Part shown: positions 26,078 to 33,862 of the stretch, piece by piece
How positions within the stretch are numbered: the stretch's first letter is position 1
Layout: each line of letters opens with the position of its first letter
Position numbers and translations under genes: made by a program
Source: Allobosea sp039673065
Lineage (GTDB): Bacteria; Pseudomonadota; Alphaproteobacteria; Rhizobiales; Beijerinckiaceae
Direction of reading: 5' to 3'
DNA length: 64,000 nt
Assembly: GCF_039673065.1 (NCBI RefSeq)
Contig: NZ_JBDJKW010000003.1
Span: forward strand, 124,001-188,000
The notes under the pieces: model-generated
Databases searched by the model: none
Seen by the model: only the letters and a program-made list of their open reading frames with translations
Told to the model about the DNA's origin: nothing

Positions 26078-26865
26078 TGGACGAGCGGACGATCGCGGTC
26101 GTGACCGGCGGTGCGAGCGGCATCGGCGCCGCCTGCTGCCGGGTGCTCGCGGCCAAGGGCTGCCATGTCGTGGTGCTCGACATCGACCTCGCCCGGGCGG
26201 AGGCGGTCGCCGCGGAGATCGGCGGCTCGGCCCGACGCGGCGATGTCGGCGACGAGGCGGCGCTGCGCGCCACCGCCGCCGCGATCGAGGCCGAGATCGG
26301 CCCGGTCGCGATCCTGGTCAACAGCGCCGGCGTGCTGCAGCCGGCGCTGCGGCCGACCGAGCTCTCGATGAAGACCTGGGACCATGTCGTCCATATCGAC
26401 CAGCGCGGCACCTATCTCGCGGCGGTGGTCTTCGCCGAGGCGATGCTGCGCCGGCGTGCCGGCAGCATCGTCAACATCGCCTCGATCGCCGGCTCGCGCG
26501 CCATGCCGCTGCACGCCTATGCCCCGGCCAAGACGGCGGTGATCGCGATCACCCGCTGCCTCGCCGCCGAATGGGGGCCGGCCGGCATCCGGGTGAATTC
26601 GGTCTCGCCCGGCTATACCCGCACCCCCGCGCTCCAGGACGCGATCGACAAGGGCGAGCGCGACGTCACCAACCTCGTCGGGAGCGCGCCGATGGGCCGC
26701 CTCGTCGAGCCGGGCGAGATCGCGGAGGCGGTCGCCTTCCTCGCTTCGCCGCAGGCTTCCGCCGTCACCGGCATCGACCTGCCGGTCGATTGCGGCTGGC
26801 TCGCCGGCACCTCCTGGCACAGCTATGGCGGCTTCCGCGATCCCGGGAACGGCGCCGATGCTTGA
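26077..26865 (+). CDS. Short-chain dehydrogenase/reductase inside the importer operon
   Basis: 262-residue classical SDR. Cofactor motif VTGGASGIGAA is at the N-terminus, the NSAG variant of NNAG is present, and the catalytic Ser, Tyr and Lys are visible (NIASIAGS, HAYAPAK). ATG 26077 overlaps the LivM-like stop by one base, and its end overlaps the LivG-like start (ATGCTTGA). An enzyme gene this tightly set between permease and ATPase genes probably acts on the imported substrate, oxidising an alcohol or reducing a ketone. Substrate unknown. Confidence 0.9.
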   Translation: MDERTIAVVTGGASGIGAACCRVLAAKGCHVVVLDIDLARAEAVAAEIGGSARRGDVGDEAALRATAAAIEAEIGPVAILVNSAGVLQPALRPTELSMKTWDHVVHIDQRGTYLAAVVFAEAMLRRRAGSIVNIASIAGSRAMPLHAYAPAKTAVIAITRCLAAEWGPAGIRVNSVSPGYTRTPALQDAIDKGERDVTNLVGSAPMGRLVEPGEIAEAVAFLASPQASAVTGIDLPVDCGWLAGTSWHSYGGFRDPGNGADA

Positions 26866-27610
26866 GGTCCGCAACCTGGTGAAGGCCTTCGGCGGCGTGC
26901 GCGCCACCGACGATGTCAGCATGACCTTCCCGTCCGGCTCGCTGACCGCGATCATCGGGCCGAACGGCGCCGGCAAGAGCACTTTCTTCAACCAGCTTTC
27001 CGGCGCGCTCCGGCCCGATAGCGGCCAGATCCTGCTCGACGGGCAGGACCTGGTCGGGCTGAGCATCGGCGAGATCGTCCGCCGCGGCGTCGGGCGCGCC
27101 TTCCAGGTCGCCAGCATCTTCCCCTCGCTCACCGTCGAGGAAACCATGCTGGCGGCGGTCAGCGCCCATCACCGCCACGCCATGGCGCTGGCCGGCCGCT
27201 TTCCCCTGCCCTCGACCCGCGCCCATGCCGAGCACTGCATCGCGCTGGTCGGGCTCGCCGACAAGCGCGCCATGCTCGCCGCCAACCTCTCGCATGGCGA
27301 CCAGAAGCTGCTCGACATCGCGCTAGCCCTGGTGCTGGAGCCGCGCGTGCTGCTGCTCGACGAGCCGACCGCCGGCATGGGGCCGGAAGAGCGCTGGCGG
27401 GTGATCGAGAAGGTGCGCGAGCTCTGGGAGACCCAGAAGATCACCGTGATCTTCATCGAGCACGACATGGACATCGTCTTCCGCATCGCGCCCTCGATCC
27501 GGGTGCTGAGCTATGGCCGGGTGCTCGCCGAGGGCACGCCGCAGGAAATTCGGACCAATCCGGCGGTGATCGAAGCCTATCTGGGCACCGACCACGAGGT
27601 GGCGGCATGA
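26858..27610 (+). CDS. Liv-type ABC transporter ATPase (LivG-like)
   Basis: 250-residue ABC ATPase. Walker A IIGPNGAGKST, Walker B VLLLDEPTAGMGP, switch histidine in IEHDMD, and C-terminal NPAVIEAYLGTDHE typical of LivG. The signature motif is unusual: NLSHGDQKLLDIALAL, with His for the second Gly-position residue, as seen in a subset of urea- and Liv-type ATPases. ATG 26858 lies inside the end of the SDR gene (8-base overlap); its stop overlaps the next start (ATGA). Confidence 0.91.
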   Translation: MLEVRNLVKAFGGVRATDDVSMTFPSGSLTAIIGPNGAGKSTFFNQLSGALRPDSGQILLDGQDLVGLSIGEIVRRGVGRAFQVASIFPSLTVEETMLAAVSAHHRHAMALAGRFPLPSTRAHAEHCIALVGLADKRAMLAANLSHGDQKLLDIALALVLEPRVLLLDEPTAGMGPEERWRVIEKVRELWETQKITVIFIEHDMDIVFRIAPSIRVLSYGRVLAEGTPQEIRTNPAVIEAYLGTDHEVAA

Positions 27611-28323
27611 GCGGGCGCAGCGTCATCGAGATCGCCGGCATCGACGTCTTCTACGGCGCCAGCCAGATCCTGTTCGGCGTCGGCTTCAGCGTCGAGGAGG
27701 GCCAGACGATGGCGCTCCTCGGCCGCAACGGCGCCGGCAAGTCGACCACGATGAAGGCGATCGCCGGGCTCGCCCCGCCGAAACGCGGCAGCATCCGGGT
27801 GCGTGGCAGCGATTCAACCCGGATGAAGCCCTACGAGATCGCCCGGATCGGACTCGGCTTCGTGCCGGAGGACCGGCAGGTCTTCCCCGAGCACAGCGTC
27901 GACGACAACCTGCTGATCGCCCATAAGCGCGGGCCGGACGGACGCGATGACTGGAGCCTGGCCCGCATCTACGAGGTCTTTCCGCTGCTGACGCCTCTGC
28001 GCGCCCGCATGGCCGGGCGCCTCTCCGGCGGCGAGCAGCAGATGCTCGCCATCGCCCGCATGCTGATGGGCAATCCCGCGATCCTCCTGCTCGACGAGCC
28101 GAGCGAGGGCCTGGCCCCGATCATCGTCCAGCGCATCGGCGCGCTGATCCGGGCGCTGCGCGAGACCGGCGTCACCATCCTGATCGCCGAGCAGAACATG
28201 CATTTCTGCCTGGGGCTGGCGAGCGACGCCACGGTGATAGACAAGGGGCAGATCGTGTTCCGCGACAGCATCGCCGCCCTCAAGGCGAACGACGCCGTGC
28301 GCCAGCGCTATCTCGCACTCTAG
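27607..28323 (+). CDS. Liv-type ABC transporter ATPase (LivF-like)
   Basis: 238-residue ABC ATPase. Walker A LLGRNGAGKST, signature RLSGGEQQMLAIARML, Walker B ILLLDEPSEGLAP, and LIAEQNMHFCL at the switch, the usual LivF sequence. It completes the importer. The ATG overlaps the LivG-like stop. The MmgE/PrpD gene starts 27 bases downstream. Confidence 0.92.
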   Translation: MSGRSVIEIAGIDVFYGASQILFGVGFSVEEGQTMALLGRNGAGKSTTMKAIAGLAPPKRGSIRVRGSDSTRMKPYEIARIGLGFVPEDRQVFPEHSVDDNLLIAHKRGPDGRDDWSLARIYEVFPLLTPLRARMAGRLSGGEQQMLAIARMLMGNPAILLLDEPSEGLAPIIVQRIGALIRALRETGVTILIAEQNMHFCLGLASDATVIDKGQIVFRDSIAALKANDAVRQRYLAL

Positions 28324-28350
28324 ACCCGCAGACCGCCGGGGAGCCAAGCC

Positions 28351-29709
28351 ATGCCGACCATCAGCCAGGATCTCGCCCGCTTCGTCGCCGGCCTCTCGCC
28401 GCAGAGCCTGCCCGAGCCGGTGGCGGCCAAGGCCCGCGCCTGCCTGGTCAACGCCCTCGGCATGGCGGTGAACGGCTACGACACGCCCTATGCGCCCGTG
28501 GCCCGCAAGGCGGCGCTGGCGATGAACGGCGAGGTCGCGGCCGGCGCCACCCTGTTCGGCGACGGCCGGCGCAGCACGATCGGCGCGGCCTGCCTGGCCA
28601 ACAGCGCCCTCTTCCACGGCCGCGCCCAGGAGGACAGCTGCGGCGCCGCGCATTTCGGCACCATCTTGATCCCGATGCTGCTCGCCATGGCGGAAGCCCG
28701 CGCCTATCCGCTCGAACGGCTGATCCCGGCGCTGGTCGCCGGCTACGAGGTCGGGGGCGTCTTCGAGACCGCCTTCGCCGGGCAGACGACGCCGAACGGC
28801 TTCCGCTCCTCGGCCACCTATGGCTGCATCGCCGCCGCGGCGGCGGCCGCCCGCTTCATGGATCTCGGCGAGGCGCAGATCGCGGCCGCGCTCGCCAATG
28901 CGGTCTCCTTCACCGGCGGCGTTCTGCAGCCCTTCGCCGACGGCAGCGACGAATGGCGCTACCAGGTCGGGCTCGTCGCCCGCAGCGGCCTGCTCGCCGC
29001 CGAGCTCGCCGCGGCCGGCTCGGTCTCGGCCGCGCACGCCTTCGAGGGCCGCGCCGGGCTGGTGCGCGCCTTCGCCCGCAGCGACGTGCCGGCGGACCTC
29101 CTCGCCGGGCTGGGCAGCGACTGGTCGATCCTGCGCGTCACCTTCAAGCCCTTCCCGGTCTGCGCCTTCAACCAGACCCCGGTGACCGGCGCGCTGGCGC
29201 TGCGCGACAGGCTCGGCGGGCGTGCGGTCGCGGCGGTGCGCGTGCGCATGAACCCCTACGAGACCGGCTATGCCGGCATGGATGCCACCGGCCCGTTCGC
29301 CTCGATCTCGGGCACGCTGATGAGCATCCCCTTCTGCATCGCGACGACGCTGGTCCACGGCGCGCCGAGCATGCGGCGCATGACCGATTACGCCGACGAG
29401 GCGGTGAACGCCCATGTCGCCCGCATCGCGCTGGTCACCGACCCGTCGGTGCCGGTGCTGAGCGCCATCCTCGAGGCCGAGACGGCGGAGGGCGACACCA
29501 TCGTGCACGAGCAGCGGATGACCCCGGCGGACTACGCCTTCGACCGGACGACGTTGCGCGCCCTGCTCTCGCGCATCGGCCGCGAGCAGGGCCTGCCCGA
29601 AGCGCTGTTCGACCGGATCGAGGCGGTGGTCGACCGGCTGCCCGAAGGCGAGATCGGCGACCTGACCGCCCTCTTCGACACCCTGCCCGCCAGCCGCGCC
29701 GCCGCCTGA
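28351..29709 (+). CDS. MmgE/PrpD family protein
   Basis: 452-residue protein of the family that includes 2-methylcitrate dehydratase and cis-aconitate decarboxylase. Family blocks visible: LVNALGMAVNGYDTPYAPVA, HGRAQEDSCGAAHFGT (an active-site region in which PrpD has HALDFDD), VAGYEVGGVFETAF and FRSSATYGCIAAAAAAA. Many members catalyse dehydration, decarboxylation or epimerisation of di- or tricarboxylates, so true methylcitrate activity should not be assumed. GGGGAG precedes ATG 28351. It closes the importer operon; the second operator-like dyad follows 79 bases after its stop. Confidence 0.87.
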   Translation: MPTISQDLARFVAGLSPQSLPEPVAAKARACLVNALGMAVNGYDTPYAPVARKAALAMNGEVAAGATLFGDGRRSTIGAACLANSALFHGRAQEDSCGAAHFGTILIPMLLAMAEARAYPLERLIPALVAGYEVGGVFETAFAGQTTPNGFRSSATYGCIAAAAAAARFMDLGEAQIAAALANAVSFTGGVLQPFADGSDEWRYQVGLVARSGLLAAELAAAGSVSAAHAFEGRAGLVRAFARSDVPADLLAGLGSDWSILRVTFKPFPVCAFNQTPVTGALALRDRLGGRAVAAVRVRMNPYETGYAGMDATGPFASISGTLMSIPFCIATTLVHGAPSMRRMTDYADEAVNAHVARIALVTDPSVPVLSAILEAETAEGDTIVHEQRMTPADYAFDRTTLRALLSRIGREQGLPEALFDRIEAVVDRLPEGEIGDLTALFDTLPASRAAA

Positions 29710-29788
29710 GGCGCAAGGCCGGCCCCCGCCGCTGCGGCCGGTCTGAGCGGCAGCGGCGGGCCTGCCGCCCCAGGGCCTTGCCAGATCA

Positions 29789-29816
29789 AAAATATGAACT
29801 ATGAGTCATAAATCAT
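29789..29816. promoter_or_regulatory. Operator-like dyad, copy 2 (TetR site candidate)
   Basis: Perfect 11-base palindrome TATGAGTCATA at 29800-29810, flanked symmetrically by ATGA (29794-29797) and TCAT (29813-29816). It matches copy 1 at 24 of 26 positions in the opposite orientation. A possible promoter (TTGCCA 29778-29783, 16 bases, TATGAG 29800-29805) runs into it. The E1-alpha start is 26 bases downstream. Confidence 0.72.
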
Positions 29817-29841
29817 ATTATCAGGATTCCAGGAGGAGGCG

Positions 29842-30840
29842 ATGACGGGAGCAGGCGAGGCCGCCGGCCGCAACGACCCCGTCGACCTGCCGGCGCTCTA
29901 CCGCATGCTTATGCTGATCCGGCGCAGCGAGGAGCGCCTCGGCACCATGTTCGCCGATGGCGAGGTGCCGGGCTTCATCCATCTCGGCATCGGGCAGGAG
30001 GCGGTTTCCGCCGGCGTCATGGCGGCGCTGACGCCTGAGGACACCATCGCCTCGACCCATCGCGGCCACGGCCATGCGCTGGCCAAGGGCCTGCCGCTCG
30101 AGGGCTTCTTCGCCGAGCTGCTGGCGAAGGAGACCGGGCTCTGCCGCGGCCGCGGCGGCTCGATGCATGTCGCCGACATGTCGGTCGGCATGCTCGGCGC
30201 CAACGGCATCGTCGGCGCCGGGCTCTCGATCGCGCTCGGCAGCGCGCTCGCCCATCGCACCCTGAAGCGCGACGCGGTCTCGGTCGCCTTCTTCGGCGAC
30301 GGCGCGCTGGCCGAAGGGCTGCTGCACGAATGCCTCAACATGGCGGCGCTCTGGCGCCTACCCATGCTGTTCGTCTGCGAGAACAATGGCTGGGGCGAGT
30401 TCCTGCCGACCAGCAAGCAATTGTCCTTCAAGCTGAAGGACCTCGCCGCCGCCTACCGCATCCCGCACCGCGCGGTCGACGGCAACGACGTCGCCGCGGT
30501 CGCCGCAGCCGCGGCCACGCTGGTCGCCGAGGTGCGCCGCGACGGGCCGCGCATCCTCGAATGCACCACCCACCGCGTGCGCGGCCATTTCGAGGGCGAC
30601 GCGCAGAAATACCGCGACGCCGGCGAGCTCGCCGAACTGCATCGGCACGACCCGCTGACCATCGCCGCGCGCCGCCTCGCCGAGGCCGGCCTCGACGCGC
30701 AGGCCCTCGCGGCGATCGAGGCCGAGGTCGCCGCGGCGATCGAGACCGCGATGGCCGCCGCCCGCGCAGCAGCGCCGCCCGCCTTCGCCGAGGCGCTCGC
30801 CGACGTCTACAGCCCCCGACCGGCCGGGGAGGCCGCCTGA
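29842..30840 (+). CDS. 2-oxoacid/acetoin-type dehydrogenase E1 alpha subunit
   Basis: 332-residue thiamine-diphosphate-dependent E1 alpha of the pyruvate/acetoin/branched-chain 2-oxoacid dehydrogenase type. The ThDP motif GDG is at 152-154 (FFGDGALAEG) with its closing NN at 181-182. Also present are THRGHGH (72-78) and the loop CRGRGGSMHV (101-110). It decarboxylates a 2-oxoacid, or cleaves an acetoin-like ketone, and passes the acyl group to lipoyl-E2. AGGAGGAGG (29831-29839) is an excellent SD. First gene of the five-gene operon; the stop overlaps the E1 beta start (TGATG). It looks AcoA-like, but acetoin as substrate is unproven. Confidence 0.92.
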   Translation: MTGAGEAAGRNDPVDLPALYRMLMLIRRSEERLGTMFADGEVPGFIHLGIGQEAVSAGVMAALTPEDTIASTHRGHGHALAKGLPLEGFFAELLAKETGLCRGRGGSMHVADMSVGMLGANGIVGAGLSIALGSALAHRTLKRDAVSVAFFGDGALAEGLLHECLNMAALWRLPMLFVCENNGWGEFLPTSKQLSFKLKDLAAAYRIPHRAVDGNDVAAVAAAAATLVAEVRRDGPRILECTTHRVRGHFEGDAQKYRDAGELAELHRHDPLTIAARRLAEAGLDAQALAAIEAEVAAAIETAMAAARAAAPPAFAEALADVYSPRPAGEAA

Positions 30841-31814
30841 TGGCCGAGATCCGCTATCTGCGCGCCATCAACCAGGCGCTGGCCGACGCGATGGCCGCCG
30901 ACGACAGCGTCGTCCTGCTCGGCGAGGACGTTTCGGAGGCCGGCGGCGCCTTCGGCGCCAGCCGCGGCCTGCGCGAACGCTTCGGCCCTGAGCGCGTCAT
31001 CGACACGCCGATCTCGGAGGCCGCCATCGCCGGCGCCGCGGTCGGGGCGGCGCTGAGCGGCCTGCGCCCGGTCGCCGAGATCATGTTCATGGACTTCACC
31101 ACCCTGGTGATGGACGCGCTCGTCAACCAGGCCGCCAAGGCCCGCTTCATGTTCGGCGGCCAGCGCTCGGTGCCGCTGGTGCTGCGCACACCGCATGGCG
31201 GCGGGCTCGGCGCCGGGCCGCAGCACTCGCAGTGCCTGGAGGCCTGGTTCGCCCATGTGCCTGGGCTGAAGGTCGTCTGCCCGGCCGATCCGGCCAGCGC
31301 CTACGGGCTGCTGCGGGCGGCCATCGCCGATCCCGACCCGGTCGTCTTCGTCGAGAACAAGGCGCTCTACGCCATGAAGGCTGAGGCGCCGGAGACGATG
31401 CCGGTGCTGGAGATCGGCCGCGCCGCCACGGTGCGTCCCGGCCGCGACGTCACCATCGTCGCCTATGGCGCCGCGGTCCACACCGCGCTCGAGGCCGCCG
31501 GCACGCTCGCCGGCGAGGGCGTCGAGGCCGAGGTGCTCGACCTGCGCTCGCTCCAGCCCTGGGACGAGGCGGCGGTGCTCGCCTCGCTGTCGCGCACCCA
31601 CCGGCTCGTCGTGGTGCACGAGGCGGTCGAGGCCTTCGGCGTTGGCGCAGAGATCGCCGCCCGCATGGCCGATATCGGCTTCGACGAGCTCGACGCGCCG
31701 ATCGTGCGCGTCGCCGCGCCCTTCATGCCCGTGCCGTTCTCCAAGGGGCTGGAAGCCGCCTATCTCCCCTCCGCCGCACGCGTTGTCGACGCCGTGCGCC
31801 GCACCCTCGCCTGA
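30840..31814 (+). CDS. 2-oxoacid/acetoin-type dehydrogenase E1 beta subunit
   Basis: 324-residue transketolase-like E1 beta. Characteristic blocks: LLGEDVSEAGGAFGAS near residue 25, VIDTPISEAAIAGAAVGAAL, AEIMFMDFTTLVMDALVNQ, RTPHGGGLGAGPQHSQ and the C-terminal half DVTIVAYGAAVHTALEAA. It forms the alpha2-beta2 E1 with the preceding gene; the overlap of start and stop (TGATG at 30838-30842) points to coupled synthesis. An enoyl-CoA hydratase gene follows 12 bases later. Confidence 0.93.
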   Translation: MAEIRYLRAINQALADAMAADDSVVLLGEDVSEAGGAFGASRGLRERFGPERVIDTPISEAAIAGAAVGAALSGLRPVAEIMFMDFTTLVMDALVNQAAKARFMFGGQRSVPLVLRTPHGGGLGAGPQHSQCLEAWFAHVPGLKVVCPADPASAYGLLRAAIADPDPVVFVENKALYAMKAEAPETMPVLEIGRAATVRPGRDVTIVAYGAAVHTALEAAGTLAGEGVEAEVLDLRSLQPWDEAAVLASLSRTHRLVVVHEAVEAFGVGAEIAARMADIGFDELDAPIVRVAAPFMPVPFSKGLEAAYLPSAARVVDAVRRTLA

Positions 31815-31826
31815 AGGAGGCCGCGA

Positions 31827-32621
31827 ATGTCCGCCCCCGTCGCCGACCGCGTCACCCTCGCCCGCCACGGCGCCGTGGCGGTGCTGACCATCGACAGGCC
31901 CGCCGCCCTCAACGCGCTCGACATGGAGACGCTCGCTGCGCTGGACGCGGCGGTTGCGGCGGCCGCCGCCGACCCCGCCATCCGCGTCGTCGTGTTCACC
32001 GGAGCGGGCGAGCGCGCCTTCGTCGCCGGCGGCGACATCGCCGATCTCGACAGCCGCCAGGGCCTGCGTCACTACCTCGAGCTCGGCGAGCGCCTGCACG
32101 GCGTCTTCCGCCGCATCGAGACGCTCGACAAGCCGACCATCGCCGCGGTCAACGGCTGGGCGCTCGGCGGCGGCACCGAGCTGGTGCTCTGCACCGACAT
32201 CCGCATCGCCGCCGCTTCGGCGAAGTTAGGCCTGCCGGAGATCAATCTCGGCCTGTTTCCCGGTGCCGGCGGCTCGCAGCGCCTGCTGCGCCAGCTCTCG
32301 CCCTGCAAGGCCAAGGAGCTGATGTTCACCGGCGATCGCATCGACGCCGCCGAGGCGGAGCGGCTCGGCCTGATCAACCGCGTCGTGCCCGACGCCGCGC
32401 TGATGGAGCAGGTCCTCGCCATGGCGCAGGCCATCGCCGCCCGCTCGCCGCTGGTGCTCAAGCTGTTGAAGCGCACGCTCTCGGATGGCGCCGACATGCC
32501 GCTGCCGGCGGCGCTGCGCCACGAGCAGGCGATGATCGGCCTGGTGCTCGACAGCGCCGACGCGCATGAGGGCTGCCAGGCCTTCCTGCAGAAGCGCAAG
32601 CCGACCTTCACGGGCGCCTGA
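31827..32621 (+). CDS. Enoyl-CoA hydratase/isomerase family protein
   Basis: 264-residue crotonase. Oxyanion-hole segments AFVAGGDIADL and NGWALGGGTEL are intact, and both acid/base glutamates of true hydratases are present: E118 (GGGTEL) and E138 (LPEINLG). Water addition to a 2-enoyl-CoA is thus expected. The SD is AAGGAGG before ATG 31827. Lying between E1 beta and E2, with an acyl-CoA dehydrogenase downstream, it makes a beta-oxidation-like sequence with the latter. The placement of a crotonase inside a 2-oxoacid dehydrogenase operon is unusual. Confidence 0.92.
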   Translation: MSAPVADRVTLARHGAVAVLTIDRPAALNALDMETLAALDAAVAAAAADPAIRVVVFTGAGERAFVAGGDIADLDSRQGLRHYLELGERLHGVFRRIETLDKPTIAAVNGWALGGGTELVLCTDIRIAAASAKLGLPEINLGLFPGAGGSQRLLRQLSPCKAKELMFTGDRIDAAEAERLGLINRVVPDAALMEQVLAMAQAIAARSPLVLKLLKRTLSDGADMPLPAALRHEQAMIGLVLDSADAHEGCQAFLQKRKPTFTGA

Positions 32622-32623
32622 GC

Positions 32624-33862
32624 ATGAGCGCCGCCACGCCCATCGTGATGCCCAAGCTCGGCCTGACCATGACCGAGGGGCTGCTCGCCGCCTGGCAGGT
32701 CGGCCCGGGCGACACGGTGCGCGCCGGCGACGTGCTCTTCGTGGTCGAGACCGAGAAGATCGCCACCGAGATCGCCGCGCAGCAGGACGGGCGGATCGGC
32801 GCGATCCATGTCCCCGAAGGCGAGACCGTCGCGGTCGGTACCGTGCTCGCCGAATGGGGCGACGGCACCCTCGTTCGCGAGAGTGCACTGCCGGTTTCCA
32901 TTGCCGCGACGCCTGGCGCGTCGCCGTCGCCTCCGGCCGCTCTCGCCTCGGTAACCGCCGCGCCATCGCCTGCCGGCCGCTTGGTCGCCACCCCACTGGC
33001 CAAGCGCCTCGCCCGCCGGGCCGGGCTCGATCTCGGCGGCATCGCCGGCTCCGGGCCGCATGGGCGGATCAAGGCGATCGACGTGCAGGCGGCGCTCGAC
33101 GTCGCCCCTGTGCCGGCCGAGGCAGCGCCTCGCGATGCCACACCCCGGAGCGGCGGCACGCGCCGCCCCGCGAGCGGCGTCGAGAAGGTCATCGCCCGCC
33201 GCCTCGGCGAAGCGAAGCGCACCATCCCGCATTTCTACGTGCTGGCGGAGGCGGACGTGACCGCGCTGCTCGCCCTGCGGGAGGAGCTGAACGGCGAGCC
33301 GGACCGGCCCCGGCTGAGCATCACCCACTTCATCATGGCCGCCGTCGGCCGCGCCCTGCTGGCGATGCCGGACTGCAACCGCGTCTGGGAGGACGAAGAG
33401 ATCGTCTCCCTGTCGGCGAGCGATGTCGGCCTCGCCGTCGACGGCGAGCGCGGGCTGATGGTGCCGGTGCTGCGCGATGCCGGCAGGCTCTCGCTCGACG
33501 ACGTGGCGCAGGCCTGCGCCGCGCTGGTGACGCGCGCCCGCGCGGGACGGCTCGACACCGCCGACCTCGCCGGCGGCGCGATCAGCGTCTCGAATGTCGG
33601 CATGTTCGGCGCCTCGCATCTGGTGCCGATCGTCAATCCCGGCCAGGCCGCCATTCTGGGCGTCGCCGCCGAGAAGCCGGTGTTCCGGCCCGACGCCGCC
33701 GGCGCGCCGGTTCTGCGCCGCGAGATCGGCCTCGTCCTCTCCTGCGACCACCGGGTGCTCGACGGCGTCCGGGCCGCGCGCTTTCTCGACCATGTCGTCG
33801 CCTTGCTCGCCCATCCGCTGCGCCTGCTGCGCGGCGCCCCTGTCGAACGGGACCAGCCATGA
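32624..33862 (+). CDS. Dihydrolipoamide acyltransferase (E2) with one lipoyl domain
   Basis: 412-residue E2 core of the 2-oxoacid dehydrogenase complex. An N-terminal lipoyl domain has the modified lysine K45 in VETEKIATE; an Ala/Pro linker follows; the subunit-binding domain is at about 122-158 (ATPLAKRLARRAGLDLGGIAG); the catalytic domain runs from about 180, with H376 and D380 in CDHRVLDG. All key residues are present. The complex needs E3 (lipoamide dehydrogenase), which is not encoded here and must come from elsewhere. The stop overlaps the next ATG. A lipoate-ligase-like gene lies 2.1 kb downstream. Confidence 0.93.
   Translation: MSAATPIVMPKLGLTMTEGLLAAWQVGPGDTVRAGDVLFVVETEKIATEIAAQQDGRIGAIHVPEGETVAVGTVLAEWGDGTLVRESALPVSIAATPGASPSPPAALASVTAAPSPAGRLVATPLAKRLARRAGLDLGGIAGSGPHGRIKAIDVQAALDVAPVPAEAAPRDATPRSGGTRRPASGVEKVIARRLGEAKRTIPHFYVLAEADVTALLALREELNGEPDRPRLSITHFIMAAVGRALLAMPDCNRVWEDEEIVSLSASDVGLAVDGERGLMVPVLRDAGRLSLDDVAQACAALVTRARAGRLDTADLAGGAISVSNVGMFGASHLVPIVNPGQAAILGVAAEKPVFRPDAAGAPVLRREIGLVLSCDHRVLDGVRAARFLDHVVALLAHPLRLLRGAPVERDQP

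Noticed and set aside
27814..29508. 564-codon open frame on the minus strand across the MmgE/PrpD gene
   Set aside because: Shadow frame of high-GC DNA; composition is Arg/Gly/Ala/His with no recognisable motif.
28351..29709. Calling the MmgE/PrpD gene 2-methylcitrate dehydratase (prpD)
   Set aside because: The prpB and prpC partners are missing and the active-site region differs from PrpD; only family membership is supported.
32072..33814. 580-codon minus-strand frame opposite the enoyl-CoA hydratase and E2 genes
   Set aside because: Fully antisense to genes with intact active sites; composition is that of a shadow frame.
29842..33862. Calling the E1/E2 genes an acetoin dehydrogenase operon
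   Set aside because: Similarity to AcoA/AcoB is visible, but acoX, acoR and an E3 gene are absent and a crotonase and acyl-CoA dehydrogenase are included.
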